The notes under the pieces were generated by a model. It was given only the letters and a program-made list of their open reading frames with translations, made no database searches and was not told the origin of the DNA. A program made the translations under genes and the position numbers. From Elizabethkingia bruuniana (GTDB taxonomy: Bacteria > Bacteroidota > Bacteroidia > Flavobacteriales > Weeksellaceae): a stretch of DNA of 64,000 nucleotides. Every line of letters starts with the position of its first letter. Position 1 is the stretch's first letter. Of this stretch, positions 1 to 8,577 are shown one piece after another. The DNA lies in the NCBI RefSeq assembly GCF_002024805.1, contig NZ_CP014337.1, positions 3,782,001 through 3,846,000 of the forward strand, given 5' to 3'.

Positions 1-18
1 TCCTAAAATGATTACAAA

Positions 19-1266
19 ATGAAAAAATTCATAATAACAGGAGTACTTGCTTTGCTCTGCACCACCAGTTATGCTCAGCGGATGCCGTTGCCGGCAGTAA
101 TGGACAGTATTGCAGCCAACAATCCTGTGGTTAAAATGTATAATGCGGAAGTCCGGTCAATGGACGCTGCGGCCAAAGGCGCAAGAAGCTGGATGGCGCC
201 AACGGTGGGAGCAGGTCTTTTCATGACGCCCTATAATCCAAAACTCTGGCAGCGCGACGGCGATATGCTCGGTATGGGCTCAGTAGCAGTTTCGGTAGAA
301 CAGATGTTGCCCAACAGAAAGAAACTCGATGCCAACGAGAATCTGATGAAGGCAATGTCCTCTGTGGAAAAGGAAAAACTTTTTGCCGCCCTCAATGAAA
401 ACTTTCAGGATGCGAAAAAACTGTATTACAGTTCAATCGTCTTGGATAAAAAGCTGAAGGTCGTAAAGGAAAACGAAAAGATGCTGGATTTCATGATCAG
501 AAACGCCGAAATCCGGTACAAAAACGGACTCAGTAAAATATCGGCCTATTACAAAGCAAAAGCTGCGCTTGGCAGTTCCAAAAACATGCAGCTCATGTAC
601 GAGAATGACCTTCGCGTCAACCGGATCCGGTTGAATGCCCTCATGGGAAGAGACGCGCTCGCACCGCTGGAGATTGAGCCCGAATACAACCTGAATGACT
701 ACTCTCTCGAGACTTTTGGTCAGGATCTCTTTTATCAGAACAGAAGTGATCTCCGCGGCATCGACCGGGAAATCAATATTGCCAAACTCAAACAGGATCT
801 GGAAAAGCAGAATCTAAAGCCGGAATTTGGCGTAAAGTTCGAAAACATGTTCGGTTTTGGCGGCCAGCCCATGCAGTTTTCTCTGATGCTGATGGCAAAA
901 CTGCCTTTCGTATCCTGGGCTTCAGGCATGAATAAAGCCAATATTGAAAGCCTGAAACTGAAAGAAGAAGCCTTGCAGGCACAGAAAGAAATGATGGTGA
1001 ACGAATACAGCGGAATGGCCTACGGAATGCGCAATGAGCTGGACCTGAATAAAAATCAGCTGAAACTCTATGAAGACACCATTATTCCGGCCTTAAAAAA
1101 CAACTACAAATCCATGCAGTTGGGCTACGAGCAGAATACGGAAGAACTCTTCATGTTATATGACGCATGGGAACAGCTGAATATGGCCCAACTGGAATAT
1201 TTCGAGATCCTTACCAAAGCACTGCAGACGCAAACTGAAATTGACCGCTTAATTGAAAGAAGATGA
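19..1266 (+). CDS. TolC/CusC-like outer membrane efflux protein
   Basis: Predicted outer-membrane channel of a tripartite RND metal efflux pump. The 415-residue protein has a cleavable signal peptide (first 19-20 residues, ending in YAQ), then long Glu/Lys/Leu-rich amphipathic helices typical of TolC family coiled-coil barrels and two halves of similar character. It is the first complete gene of a tight run with two periplasmic adaptors: its TGA stop overlaps the next ATG by 4 bases. An RND pump (CusA/CzcA) gene is not in the window and probably lies just upstream. The call rests on overall character and context, since TolC proteins have few fixed motifs. Confidence 0.85.
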   Translation: MKKFIITGVLALLCTTSYAQRMPLPAVMDSIAANNPVVKMYNAEVRSMDAAAKGARSWMAPTVGAGLFMTPYNPKLWQRDGDMLGMGSVAVSVEQMLPNRKKLDANENLMKAMSSVEKEKLFAALNENFQDAKKLYYSSIVLDKKLKVVKENEKMLDFMIRNAEIRYKNGLSKISAYYKAKAALGSSKNMQLMYENDLRVNRIRLNALMGRDALAPLEIEPEYNLNDYSLETFGQDLFYQNRSDLRGIDREINIAKLKQDLEKQNLKPEFGVKFENMFGFGGQPMQFSLMLMAKLPFVSWASGMNKANIESLKLKEEALQAQKEMMVNEYSGMAYGMRNELDLNKNQLKLYEDTIIPALKNNYKSMQLGYEQNTEELFMLYDAWEQLNMAQLEYFEILTKALQTQTEIDRLIERR

Positions 1267-2513
1267 GAAAAATTATAATATTCACTATGCTTTTATTTGG
1301 TTTGACGGCGTGTGACAAAGTTAAGTTCTGGGAAGATAAGCACTCGGCAGAAGCTGCAATGCATGCTTATACCTGTCCGATGCACCCGGAAGTGATTTCA
1401 GACAAACCCGGCAAATGTCCCAAATGTGGGATGGATTTGGTCCTGAAAGATGCCCCTGAAAAAAAGGAAGAGGGGATTAAACTCGACGATCTGTTGAAAC
1501 CAACCAATGAATTTGTAGTGTCGGAACAGCCCGTAATAAAAGTAAAAAGAGAAAACATACCCACCACGGTTGATGCTTTAGGGACGGTAGAATACGATAC
1601 TCGACAGATTGGCAGTATTTCCTCACGCGTTGCGGGCCGTATCGAGAAACTCTATGTGCGGTATAAATACCAGAAAGTGTCGAAAGGGCAGCGTATTTTA
1701 GATATATACAGCCCGGAACTTTTAACCGCACAGCAAAACCTGCTCTTCGTTATTAAAAATGACCGCTCAAACAAAACAATGATCGATGCTTCACGCCAGA
1801 AACTCCTTCTTTTGGGAATGCCGGCTTCACAGATACAGAAAGTCATCCAGCGAGGGAAACCTGATCTCACAGTTCCGGTTTTCAGCAATTACAGCGGACA
1901 CATTCAGCAGGCAGGATCGGCCGGAAGCATGGGGTCATCACCACAATCTGCACCCGCAATGGCTTCAAATACGGCAGCCACCGCTGAACTACCCCTAAAA
2001 GAGGGAATGTATCTCCAGAAAGGACAGAATATTTTCAGTGTCTACAATCCCAACAGAACCTGGGCCCTGATCAATATTTTCTCTGAAGACATTGCACTGG
2101 TCAGCAAAGGACAGTCAGTCATGATCATCCCTGAAGCCAATCCTGAAAATCGCTTCAAAGGAATCATCGGTTTTATTGAACCCTTTTTCAGGCAGGGCAG
2201 CAAAACCGTAACGGCGCGCGTCTATTTTGATAATTCCACCGCAAAAATTCCTGTCGGAAGTCAGGTTAAAGCGGAGATTATGAGCCACAACAGAATGGCA
2301 GATTGGCTGCCGAAATCAGCGGTGGTTTCTTTGGGGATTGATAAAATTGCGTTCAAAAAAGTTGAAGGCGGTTTTATTGCCCACAAGGTTGTTACCGGCG
2401 CGGTGGTAGGCGATAAAATTCAGATCGTCAGTGGTTTGCTTCCTGAAGATGGAGTTGCCGAAAATGCACAGTACCTGATGGACAGCGAAAGTTTCATAAA
2501 AATTAACAGATAA
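1263..2513 (+). CDS. RND efflux periplasmic adaptor (CusB-like) with heavy-metal-binding domain, copy 1
   Basis: Membrane-fusion/adaptor lipoprotein of a copper or silver RND efflux system. A lipoprotein signal peptide ends at LTAC (Cys17). Residues about 36-60 form a heavy-metal-binding domain of the pattern YTCPMHP...CPKCGMDLV. After that come a barrel-sandwich/HlyD-like region, a long helical hairpin, and a Gly/Ser/Met-rich insert near residues 215-240. The start ATG overlaps the stop of the upstream channel gene, so translational coupling is likely. A second, diverged adaptor follows 11 bases later. Family assignment is firm; the exact metal (Cu, Ag) is inferred from the binding domain and neighbours. 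Confidence 0.9.
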   Translation: MRKIIIFTMLLFGLTACDKVKFWEDKHSAEAAMHAYTCPMHPEVISDKPGKCPKCGMDLVLKDAPEKKEEGIKLDDLLKPTNEFVVSEQPVIKVKRENIPTTVDALGTVEYDTRQIGSISSRVAGRIEKLYVRYKYQKVSKGQRILDIYSPELLTAQQNLLFVIKNDRSNKTMIDASRQKLLLLGMPASQIQKVIQRGKPDLTVPVFSNYSGHIQQAGSAGSMGSSPQSAPAMASNTAATAELPLKEGMYLQKGQNIFSVYNPNRTWALINIFSEDIALVSKGQSVMIIPEANPENRFKGIIGFIEPFFRQGSKTVTARVYFDNSTAKIPVGSQVKAEIMSHNRMADWLPKSAVVSLGIDKIAFKKVEGGFIAHKVVTGAVVGDKIQIVSGLLPEDGVAENAQYLMDSESFIKINR

Positions 2514-2524
2514 AAATTGATAAG

Positions 2525-3730
2525 ATGAAATTTAATATTTTAATGCTGGCCTTGCTGGTTTTTCTTTACTCTTGTAAAAAGGAGGAAGATCCGCATGCCG
2601 GCCACGATATCTACTACACCTGTTCCATGCACCCGCAGGTAGTCTCCGATAAACCCGGAAAATGCCCCATTTGTCACATGGATTTGGTGCCTGTCGAGAA
2701 GAAAAAGAACGCGGATCCCAATGAAATCATCCTGAATGACGAGCAGGTTAAACTTGGGAATATCAAAACAGTCGCGCTATCTGATGGGTCTATGGCCGAC
2801 AAACTTACCCTGACTGGAACACTCAATTTTAATCAGTACCAAATGCAGGCAGTAAGTTCCAGAGTAATGGGTAGAGTTGAACGGTTGTATTATAAAAACA
2901 TTGGCGATTTTGTTCCGAAGGGGGCGCCGTTGGTCGATATTTACAGTGAAGAACTCAATAATGCAAAGCAGGAATATTTGCTGGCATTAGAAAGACGCAA
3001 GCTGTTCGTCGGTAATACTTCCATTGATTTTGATCAGTTGCTCCAAAGTTCCCGCAACAAGCTTTATTTATGGGGAATGTCCGAAAGCCAGATCAAACAA
3101 CTGGAAAGATCAGGAAAAGCTACGCCTACCACTACCGTGTTCAGCAATGCAGCCGGTTACATCACCGATCTCAGCATTGCCGAAGGGGATTATCTTGCCG
3201 AAGGTGGCACCATCGTGAATCTGGCAGATCTTTCATCGCTGTGGGCGGAGGCGCAGGTCTATTCCTCTCAAATGGCTCTCCTTCAGAAAGACAGTAAAGT
3301 CACCGTATATATTCCCGATCTGGATAATTTGAAGATTAATGGGAAGATCGATTTCACAAACCCTGAAATAAGCGCCTCCAGCAGGATAAATCTGGTTCGC
3401 ATTTCCGTGCCCAACAAAGGAAAGCTACTGAAACCCGGAATGCCGGTATATGTTCTGGTGGAAAACAAATCCCGCGATGGCCTTTCAATGCCTGTGGATG
3501 CGGTAATCAGGGATGGCAAATCTTCCACGGTGTGGGTGAAAACCGCGAAGAACACCTTCGTCAACAGAATGGTGGAAACGGGTCTCGAATATGAAGACAG
3601 AATAGAAATCACATCAGGAATTAAGGCGGGAGACGAAGTAGTGGTCTCCGGGGCCTACCTTCTGAACAGCGAATATATATTTAAGAAAGGGGCAGATCCC
3701 ATGGCGGGTCACGATATGAGCACAATGTAA
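2525..3730 (+). CDS. RND efflux periplasmic adaptor (CusB-like) with heavy-metal-binding domain, copy 2
   Basis: Second adaptor lipoprotein of the same operon. The lipobox is LYSC (Cys17). A heavy-metal-binding domain (YTCSMHP...CPICHMDLVP) sits at about residues 31-56; the second motif is CPICHM rather than CPKCGM as in copy 1. The rest matches the CusB layout of N-terminal barrel, helical hairpin and beta-barrel domains. The C-terminus ends in a short Met/His tail (PMAGHDMSTM), a plausible extra metal ligand patch. The two copies share architecture but are clearly diverged, so they may form a mixed adaptor ring or serve different pumps. Confidence 0.9.
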   Translation: MKFNILMLALLVFLYSCKKEEDPHAGHDIYYTCSMHPQVVSDKPGKCPICHMDLVPVEKKKNADPNEIILNDEQVKLGNIKTVALSDGSMADKLTLTGTLNFNQYQMQAVSSRVMGRVERLYYKNIGDFVPKGAPLVDIYSEELNNAKQEYLLALERRKLFVGNTSIDFDQLLQSSRNKLYLWGMSESQIKQLERSGKATPTTTVFSNAAGYITDLSIAEGDYLAEGGTIVNLADLSSLWAEAQVYSSQMALLQKDSKVTVYIPDLDNLKINGKIDFTNPEISASSRINLVRISVPNKGKLLKPGMPVYVLVENKSRDGLSMPVDAVIRDGKSSTVWVKTAKNTFVNRMVETGLEYEDRIEITSGIKAGDEVVVSGAYLLNSEYIFKKGADPMAGHDMSTM

Positions 3731-3731
3731 T

Positions 3732-4193
3732 ATGAGAAAATTGAATATCATAGGTTGGCTGTCGGTGATCGTGGTGGCGGTTGTATTAGCCATTTACTTC
3801 ATACCGGTGGAGCGTAATGTCTCCACCGTTCCGGCAGGTCAAAGTTTTGAAAAAACCGAAAAGGTGCCCGCCAACGTGGCTGCAATCCTTAAAGTTTCCT
3901 GCTATGACTGTCATTCAAATAATACCCGTTATCCCTGGTATTCGGTATTACAGCCGGGCGCGTGGTTCATGGCCCGGCATATTAAAAAAGGCAAAGAAGA
4001 ACTCAATTTTGATGAGTTCAATAACTATTCAAAAAGACGTAAAAAAGCAAAAATAAAAAGCATCATCAGCCAGATTGAGAAAGACGAAATGCCTTTAAAA
4101 TCATACCGCATGATGCACGGAAACGCGAGATTATCAGCAGATAAAAAAAAAGAACTGTTAGATTTTTTTCGTGACAACGAATATAGTAAGTAA
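3732..4193 (+). CDS. Haem-binding domain protein (CxxCH)
   Basis: Small membrane-anchored protein of 153 residues. An N-terminal hydrophobic segment (about residues 5-24) anchors it with the rest in the periplasm. CYDCH at residues 57-61 is a c-type haem attachment motif, followed by the N-T-R-Y-P-W-Y pattern of the Haem_bd family. A Met near the C-terminal half (YRMMHG) could be the distal ligand. The start lies one base after the adaptor stop, so it is co-transcribed with the efflux genes. Its role in metal resistance is unknown; electron transfer to a periplasmic oxidase is a guess. Confidence 0.85.
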   Translation: MRKLNIIGWLSVIVVAVVLAIYFIPVERNVSTVPAGQSFEKTEKVPANVAAILKVSCYDCHSNNTRYPWYSVLQPGAWFMARHIKKGKEELNFDEFNNYSKRRKKAKIKSIISQIEKDEMPLKSYRMMHGNARLSADKKKELLDFFRDNEYSK

Positions 4194-4310
4194 CGCAGAA
4201 CATAAGAAATGACGCTCGCCTGTGGTCTTTAGAGTATCAGAAATGGTCGTTTAGAATAAAAAAGGATCGGAAAAGACTGTGCTGTAGAATCAACAAAAAT
4301 TAAAAACAAC

Positions 4311-4883
4311 GTGATGAAATTAAATATTAAAAATATGGTTTGCAGCCGATGTCTCAAAGTGCTTAGGCAAGAGCTTGAACAACTGGGAATTAAGGTTTCA
4401 TCAATTGAACTCGGGGTATTGGTAATCGACGAGATGGCTGGTAATCATACTGAAATCTTGGCGAAAATTGAAAGCGTTCTCCATACCAATAAATTTGAAA
4501 TAATCCATAGTCCAGAGGAAGTGCTCGTCGAAAAAATTAAACATTTTTTGCTTTGTAAAATAGAAGAGCCCCCTCTCGATTCCACGGTAAACCTATCTCA
4601 AATTTTAAGCACGGAGTTCAACCACGAATATAAGTCACTGAGCAAGTTGTTCTCACACTTTGAAAATACAACGCTCGAAAAATATTTTATTAAATTAAAA
4701 ATTGAGAAAGTAAAGCAACTTATTCAACTCAGGCAGTACACCTTTTCAGAAATAGGGCATCTCCTGGATTACAGCAGCGTCAACCACCTATCTAGACAGT
4801 TTAAAGAGATTACCGGAGAGAGCATGACTGAGTATAAAAATGCTGAACTAGCCAATCGAAGACCCTATGATGAAATTAGTTAA
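4311..4883 (+). CDS. AraC-family regulator with HMA-like metal-sensing N-terminus
   Basis: Predicted one-component transcription regulator. The C-terminal half (about residues 110-180) is an AraC/XylS DNA-binding domain, with the recognisable second helix-turn-helix ending in LSRQFKEITG. The N-terminal 70 residues look like a diverged HMA fold: the strand MKLNIKNMVCSRC carries a CxxC pair at residues 11 and 14, as in copper chaperones. The start is either GTG 4311 or the next codon, ATG 4314, which I prefer. It stands alone between the efflux operon and the chaperone gene. A 21-bp-spaced direct repeat downstream (5019-5052) is a candidate binding site. Copper sensing is inferred, not shown. 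Confidence 0.85.
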   Translation: MMKLNIKNMVCSRCLKVLRQELEQLGIKVSSIELGVLVIDEMAGNHTEILAKIESVLHTNKFEIIHSPEEVLVEKIKHFLLCKIEEPPLDSTVNLSQILSTEFNHEYKSLSKLFSHFENTTLEKYFIKLKIEKVKQLIQLRQYTFSEIGHLLDYSSVNHLSRQFKEITGESMTEYKNAELANRRPYDEIS

Positions 4884-5216
4884 CCTTAGAACTTAGGCGT
4901 ATGAAATTATAAATAGGAAATAGTTGCGAAATAGAAACGGCAATCACAGGGACTTTTGCGCAACTCTCGATAAACTTCAGGTATAGTTTTGATGTTACTT
5001 GGCCTTTTTTTCAAAGCGAAATTATACAGAAACTAACGAAAATTATGCAGAACATCCGTTTAAGAAACTTGTACTTTTACAGTAGTAATTACAGCCAGCT
5101 CGCTTTCAAAAAACTATTTTATTGCAACACGAGTTTGGCCAAGTAAGGCTCACAGAACGTATTGTAAAACAGATAGTCGGAAAGTAACAATATATAAAAG
5201 AATAAAATCAAACAAA
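4884..5216 (+). other. Intergenic region with candidate regulator site
   Basis: This 333-base gap separates the AraC-type regulator from the chaperone gene. No credible reading frame was found. It holds the direct repeat at 5019-5052 and, about 35 bases further on, a TACTTTTA box close to the Bacteroidota -7 consensus TAnnTTTG. The rest is AT-rich with no recognised terminator or small RNA. Confidence 0.5.
5019..5052 (+). promoter_or_regulatory. Candidate AraC-type operator: direct repeat AAATTATRCAGAA, 21-bp period
   Basis: Two copies, AAATTATACAGAA (5019-5031) and AAATTATGCAGAA (5040-5052), match at 12 of 13 positions and start exactly 21 bp apart, two helical turns. AraC-family dimers classically bind two direct half-sites at this spacing. 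The site lies between the AraC-type regulator and the copper chaperone gene, upstream of a possible TACTTTTA -7 box at 5072-5079. Function is inferred from spacing and position. Confidence 0.5.
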
Positions 5217-5468
5217 ATGAAACAACAAATTGAAATAACAGGAATGTCCTGCGAAGGCTGCGTTAAAAATGTCGAAGAAGCGTTGAAAGAAATTTATGGC
5301 GTACAGAATGTAAAAGCGAGTCTGCATCCACCACGCGCAGTTATTGAAGCAGAGAAATCGATTAATACCGCGCAGTTAACGCAAGCCTTGGCGAAAGTAG
5401 GTTATAGTATTGCCGGCGCTTCCGTAGATGAGAATTTAAAAAAGTCTGGTGGCTCCTGTTGCTGTTGA
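5217..5468 (+). CDS. CopZ-like copper chaperone (HMA domain) with Cys tail
   Basis: Small cytosolic metallochaperone of 83 residues. A single HMA domain spans residues 1-70, with the metal-binding loop GMSCEGC at residues 9-15 and the usual beta-alpha-beta-beta-alpha-beta length. The protein ends in a Gly-Gly-Ser-Cys-Cys-Cys tail, which is unusual and may add copper ligands. Its place next to the HMA-AraC regulator and the copper-storage protein suggests it delivers Cu(I) to the P1B ATPase encoded at 12034 or to storage. The start is the only ATG near the domain boundary, preceded by an AT-rich leader. Confidence 0.9.
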   Translation: MKQQIEITGMSCEGCVKNVEEALKEIYGVQNVKASLHPPRAVIEAEKSINTAQLTQALAKVGYSIAGASVDENLKKSGGSCCC

Positions 5469-5698
5469 AAAGTATGAACTGCGCGGGCAAGTATAATGTT
5501 AGTACGATGTGAACGATAACGGTAGAAATGCTCCGCTGAAAACTAAGTTAAAGAAGCAAATAAATTTTTTAAAAAAAATCAAAGTAGCCAGCAATAGCTT
5601 GCCTGATCAAACGCACTTATGATTGCGACAGGATCAGCGCAGGAACTGCATATTTATTGAAAAAACCAACCTATTTATTAACATAAAAACCAACAATT

Positions 5699-6040
5699 AT
5701 GACAGGTTATCACACGTACCAAAGTTGTATTGAAGCATGTTTAAAATGTGCTGCAATATGTAATCACTGTGCTTCATCATGCACTGAGGAAGAAGATGTA
5801 AAAATGATGGCGAGATGCATTCAGTTAGACATGGAATGCGCAGCGATCTGCTATGCCTCAGCACAGTTAATGAGCCTCGGCAGCGACAAAGCAAAAGAAA
5901 TTTGCCGCATTTGTGCCGACATCTGTGAAGCATGTGCTGCAGAATGTGAAAAACATGCACAACATGGAATGGATCATTGCCGTGAATGTGCAGAAGCTTG
6001 TAGAAAATGCGCCGAAGAATGCCGGAAAATGGCAGCGTAA
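5699..6040 (+). CDS. Cys-rich four-helix-bundle copper-storage protein (Csp/DUF326)
   Basis: Predicted copper storage protein of 113 residues with 19 cysteines, mostly in CxxxC and CxxC spacing along four helices, which is the signature of Csp proteins that fill the bundle core with Cu(I). No signal peptide or Tat motif is present, so it should be cytosolic (Csp3-like). Conserved pairs include C10/C14/C17, C47/C51 and C94/C97/C101/C104/C108. It sits 230 bases after the chaperone, with no terminator seen between, so the two may be co-expressed. The family is firm; the metal is inferred from known members. Confidence 0.92.
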   Translation: MTGYHTYQSCIEACLKCAAICNHCASSCTEEEDVKMMARCIQLDMECAAICYASAQLMSLGSDKAKEICRICADICEACAAECEKHAQHGMDHCRECAEACRKCAEECRKMAA

Positions 6041-6057
6041 TTTAAAACGGGTGGTGA

Positions 6058-6237
6058 TTTAAGAAGGCTCACGGTGTAGTAGTAAGCAACGATGGTAAAT
6101 CAGTTTTTGTAACAAATACTTTAGATAATACCGTTTCTGTGATTGATGTGGCAAGTCAAAAAGTGATCCACACAATCCCGGTTGGCAAAGGCCCTAATGG
6201 AATAAGATATTGGTTTGAAACTGGTGGAATGCCATAA
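6058..6237 (+). pseudogene. 3' remnant of a YVTN beta-propeller gene
   Basis: An open stretch follows a stop at 6055 and has no start codon of its own. It translates to one propeller blade and a C-terminal tail: the pieces VTNTLDNTVSVIDVAS and HTIPVGKGPNGI are typical YVTN-repeat text, and it ends with TAA at 6235-6237. Everything upstream of this last blade is missing, replaced by the copper-storage gene. It is read as the 3' end of a lost surface or periplasmic beta-propeller protein, left by recombination during island assembly. Confidence 0.75.
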
Positions 6238-6304
6238 ACAGAATATTAAAGGAAATCCACATCGGAAACCTTTTAATTTAATCGATAAGCTAAATATATA
6301 TATT

Positions 6305-7336
6305 ATGGAAAAAATAAGAGTTGCCATTAACGGATATGGTGTCATTGGCAAACGGGTTGCCGATGCAGTGCATTTGCAAGAAGATATGGAACTGGCAGGT
6401 GTATGCGATGTAATAACAGACTGGCGCATTCAAATGGCAGTATTGAAAAAATATCCCGTGTTTGCTTCCGATGACATGTTTAAAACAAAGATGAACGAAG
6501 CAGGCATAAATTCATCAGGCACGTTGAACGATCTGCTTGCATCCTCAGATATTATTGTGGATTGTACGCCCAAAAAAATTGCGGCTCAAAATATAGAGCT
6601 TTATAAAAAACTTGGTAAAAAGTTTATCTTACAAGGAGGTGAAAAGCATGAAGCAACCGGTCATTCCTTTAGTGCCGAAAATAATTATGCAACTGCAATT
6701 AACCTTGATGCTACAAGAGTAGTTTCCTGTAACACTACTTCCATTGTAAGAACACTAACCGCACTGAAGAATGCAGGCTTGCTCTTAAAAGCAAGAGGCA
6801 CTTTACTTCGTCGTGCAACCGACCCATGGGAAAGCCATTTGACCGGGATTATGAATACCCTGGTTCCCGAAAAAGATATACCCAGCCATCAGGGACCCGA
6901 TGCGCAATCTGTTGACCCCTCTTTTAACGTTATCACATCGGCAGTTAAAGTGCCGGAAACGTTAAGCCATCTACATTACTGGAATGTACAGTTGACCAGA
7001 AAAACCGATAAGGAAGAAGTTTTGGATGCGTTCAATAAATCTACCAGAATTGCAATGATTGAATACAGCGATGAGTTAGCAGCTAATAATACAGTTAAGG
7101 AATTAATGCTTGCAATAGGCCGCCCTTATGGAGATATGTATGAAGTAGCAGTGTGGAAAGATATGCTGAAAGTAGTTGGGGATGAGTTGTTTTATGCATA
7201 CATAGTAGATAACCAGGCTATAGTAATCCCCGAAACTATCGACGCTATACGTGCATTGGCGGGAATAGAACCAGACGCTGAGAAGTCAATAAAAAAGACC
7301 AACGAAAGCCTTGGAGTAAAACAGAGTTTTTATTAG
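6305..7336 (+). CDS. Type II (archaeal-type) glyceraldehyde-3-phosphate dehydrogenase
   Basis: Predicted homotetrameric NAD(P)-dependent GAPDH of 343 residues, matching the archaeal/type II family rather than the usual bacterial GapA. The Rossmann motif GYGVIGKR lies at residues 10-17. The active-site segment SCNTTSIVR puts the catalytic cysteine at Cys142; bacterial GapA has SCTTN here. Start ATG 6305 is chosen because the nucleotide-binding strand begins at once after it; the frame is open further upstream to 6215 but overlaps the YVTN remnant. It is followed by a class I aldolase gene. Why a metal island carries glycolytic enzymes is discussed in the findings. Confidence 0.92.
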   Translation: MEKIRVAINGYGVIGKRVADAVHLQEDMELAGVCDVITDWRIQMAVLKKYPVFASDDMFKTKMNEAGINSSGTLNDLLASSDIIVDCTPKKIAAQNIELYKKLGKKFILQGGEKHEATGHSFSAENNYATAINLDATRVVSCNTTSIVRTLTALKNAGLLLKARGTLLRRATDPWESHLTGIMNTLVPEKDIPSHQGPDAQSVDPSFNVITSAVKVPETLSHLHYWNVQLTRKTDKEEVLDAFNKSTRIAMIEYSDELAANNTVKELMLAIGRPYGDMYEVAVWKDMLKVVGDELFYAYIVDNQAIVIPETIDAIRALAGIEPDAEKSIKKTNESLGVKQSFY

Positions 7337-7489
7337 GAGTAAGCAAAAAGTAAATTATCAAATTAATAAAACGAAATGTTAAGGAAAATGGTTTTGTACC
7401 CTGCAAATATTTGTAAGACGCGCACTTCCGCAAATGCCTATTTCTAAAACAAATAGAAATTTAGGGATTAAATTAAAGTTTAAAAAAAA

Positions 7490-8551
7490 ATGAAAATGAA
7501 CGATAACATTGCAGACTTATTAGGCAAGAAGGCAGCCTTCTATTTGGATCACGTTTGCCAAAAAATTACAAAAGATGAACTGCTGACTCCAGGCAAATAC
7601 AGTCTGGAAAAGGTCTTTGGCGATAGCAACAGAAACCCGCAGGTTCTGCGGAGTCTCGCTCAACTTTACGGTCAGGGTAATCTTGGCGGCACGGGTTATC
7701 TGAGCATTCTTCCTGTTGATCAGGGTATTGAGCATAGTGCTGTATACTCGTTTTATAAAAACCCCGACTATTTCGACCCTGAAAACATTTTAAAACTTGC
7801 ACTCGAAGCCGGCTGTAACGGTGTGGCTTCTACCTTCGGCGGGTTAGCCTTGAATGCCCGAAAATATGCGCACAGAATCCCTTTCATTGTAAAGATTAAT
7901 CACAATGAATTACTGAGCTTTCCAAATAAATATGACCAAACGCTATTTGGAAAAGTAAAAAACGCCTGGGATATGGGGGCAGTTGCCATAGGAGCAACCA
8001 TCTATTTTGGTTCGGAAGAAAGCGACAGGCAGATCACAGAAATTTCCGAGGCGTTTGAGCATGCCCATCAGCTCGGTATGGCGACTATATTATGGTGCTA
8101 TCTTCGAAATGAGGCATTTAAAACAGCAGATCAGGATTATCACTCCGCTGCGGATTTGACAGGACAAGCCAATCATATCGGAGTAACAATTCAAGCTGAT
8201 ATTATTAAACAAAAATTGCCGACAAATAATTTTGGATTCAAAAACATTAAGTTCGGTAAATACGATGACGCGATGTATGAGGCACTAACAACTCCCCACC
8301 CGATTGACCTCTGCAGGCTGCAGGTAGCGAACTGTTACATGGGCAAAATCGGATTAATTAACTCCGGTGGCGATTCAAAAGGTGAGTCAGATCTGCTTGA
8401 GGCCATTACAACAGCGGTCATCAACAAAAGAGCGGGCGGCACTGGACTGATTATGGGTCGGAAGGCATTTCAGCGCCCGTTTAAAGACGGTGTGAACTTG
8501 CTACAAAGGGTACAGAGTGTATATCTCGATAATAAGATAACAGTTGCCTAA
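7490..8551 (+). CDS. Class I fructose-bisphosphate aldolase (FbaB/DhnA type)
   Basis: Cleaves fructose-1,6-bisphosphate by a Schiff-base lysine mechanism and needs no metal ion. The 353 residues match the length of E. coli FbaB. Visible family features are PVDQGIEH (75-82), the core strand IVKINHNE, the Lys-rich segment ADIIKQKLP that should hold the Schiff-base lysine, and the phosphate-binding C-terminal [12 protein letters not shown]. Start ATG 7490 or ATG 7496 are both possible. It follows the type II GAPDH by 153 bases and begins a long same-strand run of closely spaced genes. Most Bacteroidota use a zinc-dependent class II enzyme, so this may be a second, metal-independent isoform. Confidence 0.93.
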   Translation: MKMNDNIADLLGKKAAFYLDHVCQKITKDELLTPGKYSLEKVFGDSNRNPQVLRSLAQLYGQGNLGGTGYLSILPVDQGIEHSAVYSFYKNPDYFDPENILKLALEAGCNGVASTFGGLALNARKYAHRIPFIVKINHNELLSFPNKYDQTLFGKVKNAWDMGAVAIGATIYFGSEESDRQITEISEAFEHAHQLGMATILWCYLRNEAFKTADQDYHSAADLTGQANHIGVTIQADIIKQKLPTNNFGFKNIKFGKYDDAMYEALTTPHPIDLCRLQVANCYMGKIGLINSGGDSKGESDLLEAITTAVINKRAGGTGLIMGRKAFQRPFKDGVNLLQRVQSVYLDNKITVA

Positions 8552-8577
8552 AATAAGTTTCAACAAACTATCAGAAA

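Noticed and set aside
5651-5679. TATTTATT repeated with a 21-base offset upstream of the copper-storage gene
   Set aside because: The motif is short and low-complexity in AT-rich DNA, and does not match the repeat at 5019-5052, so chance is a sufficient explanation.
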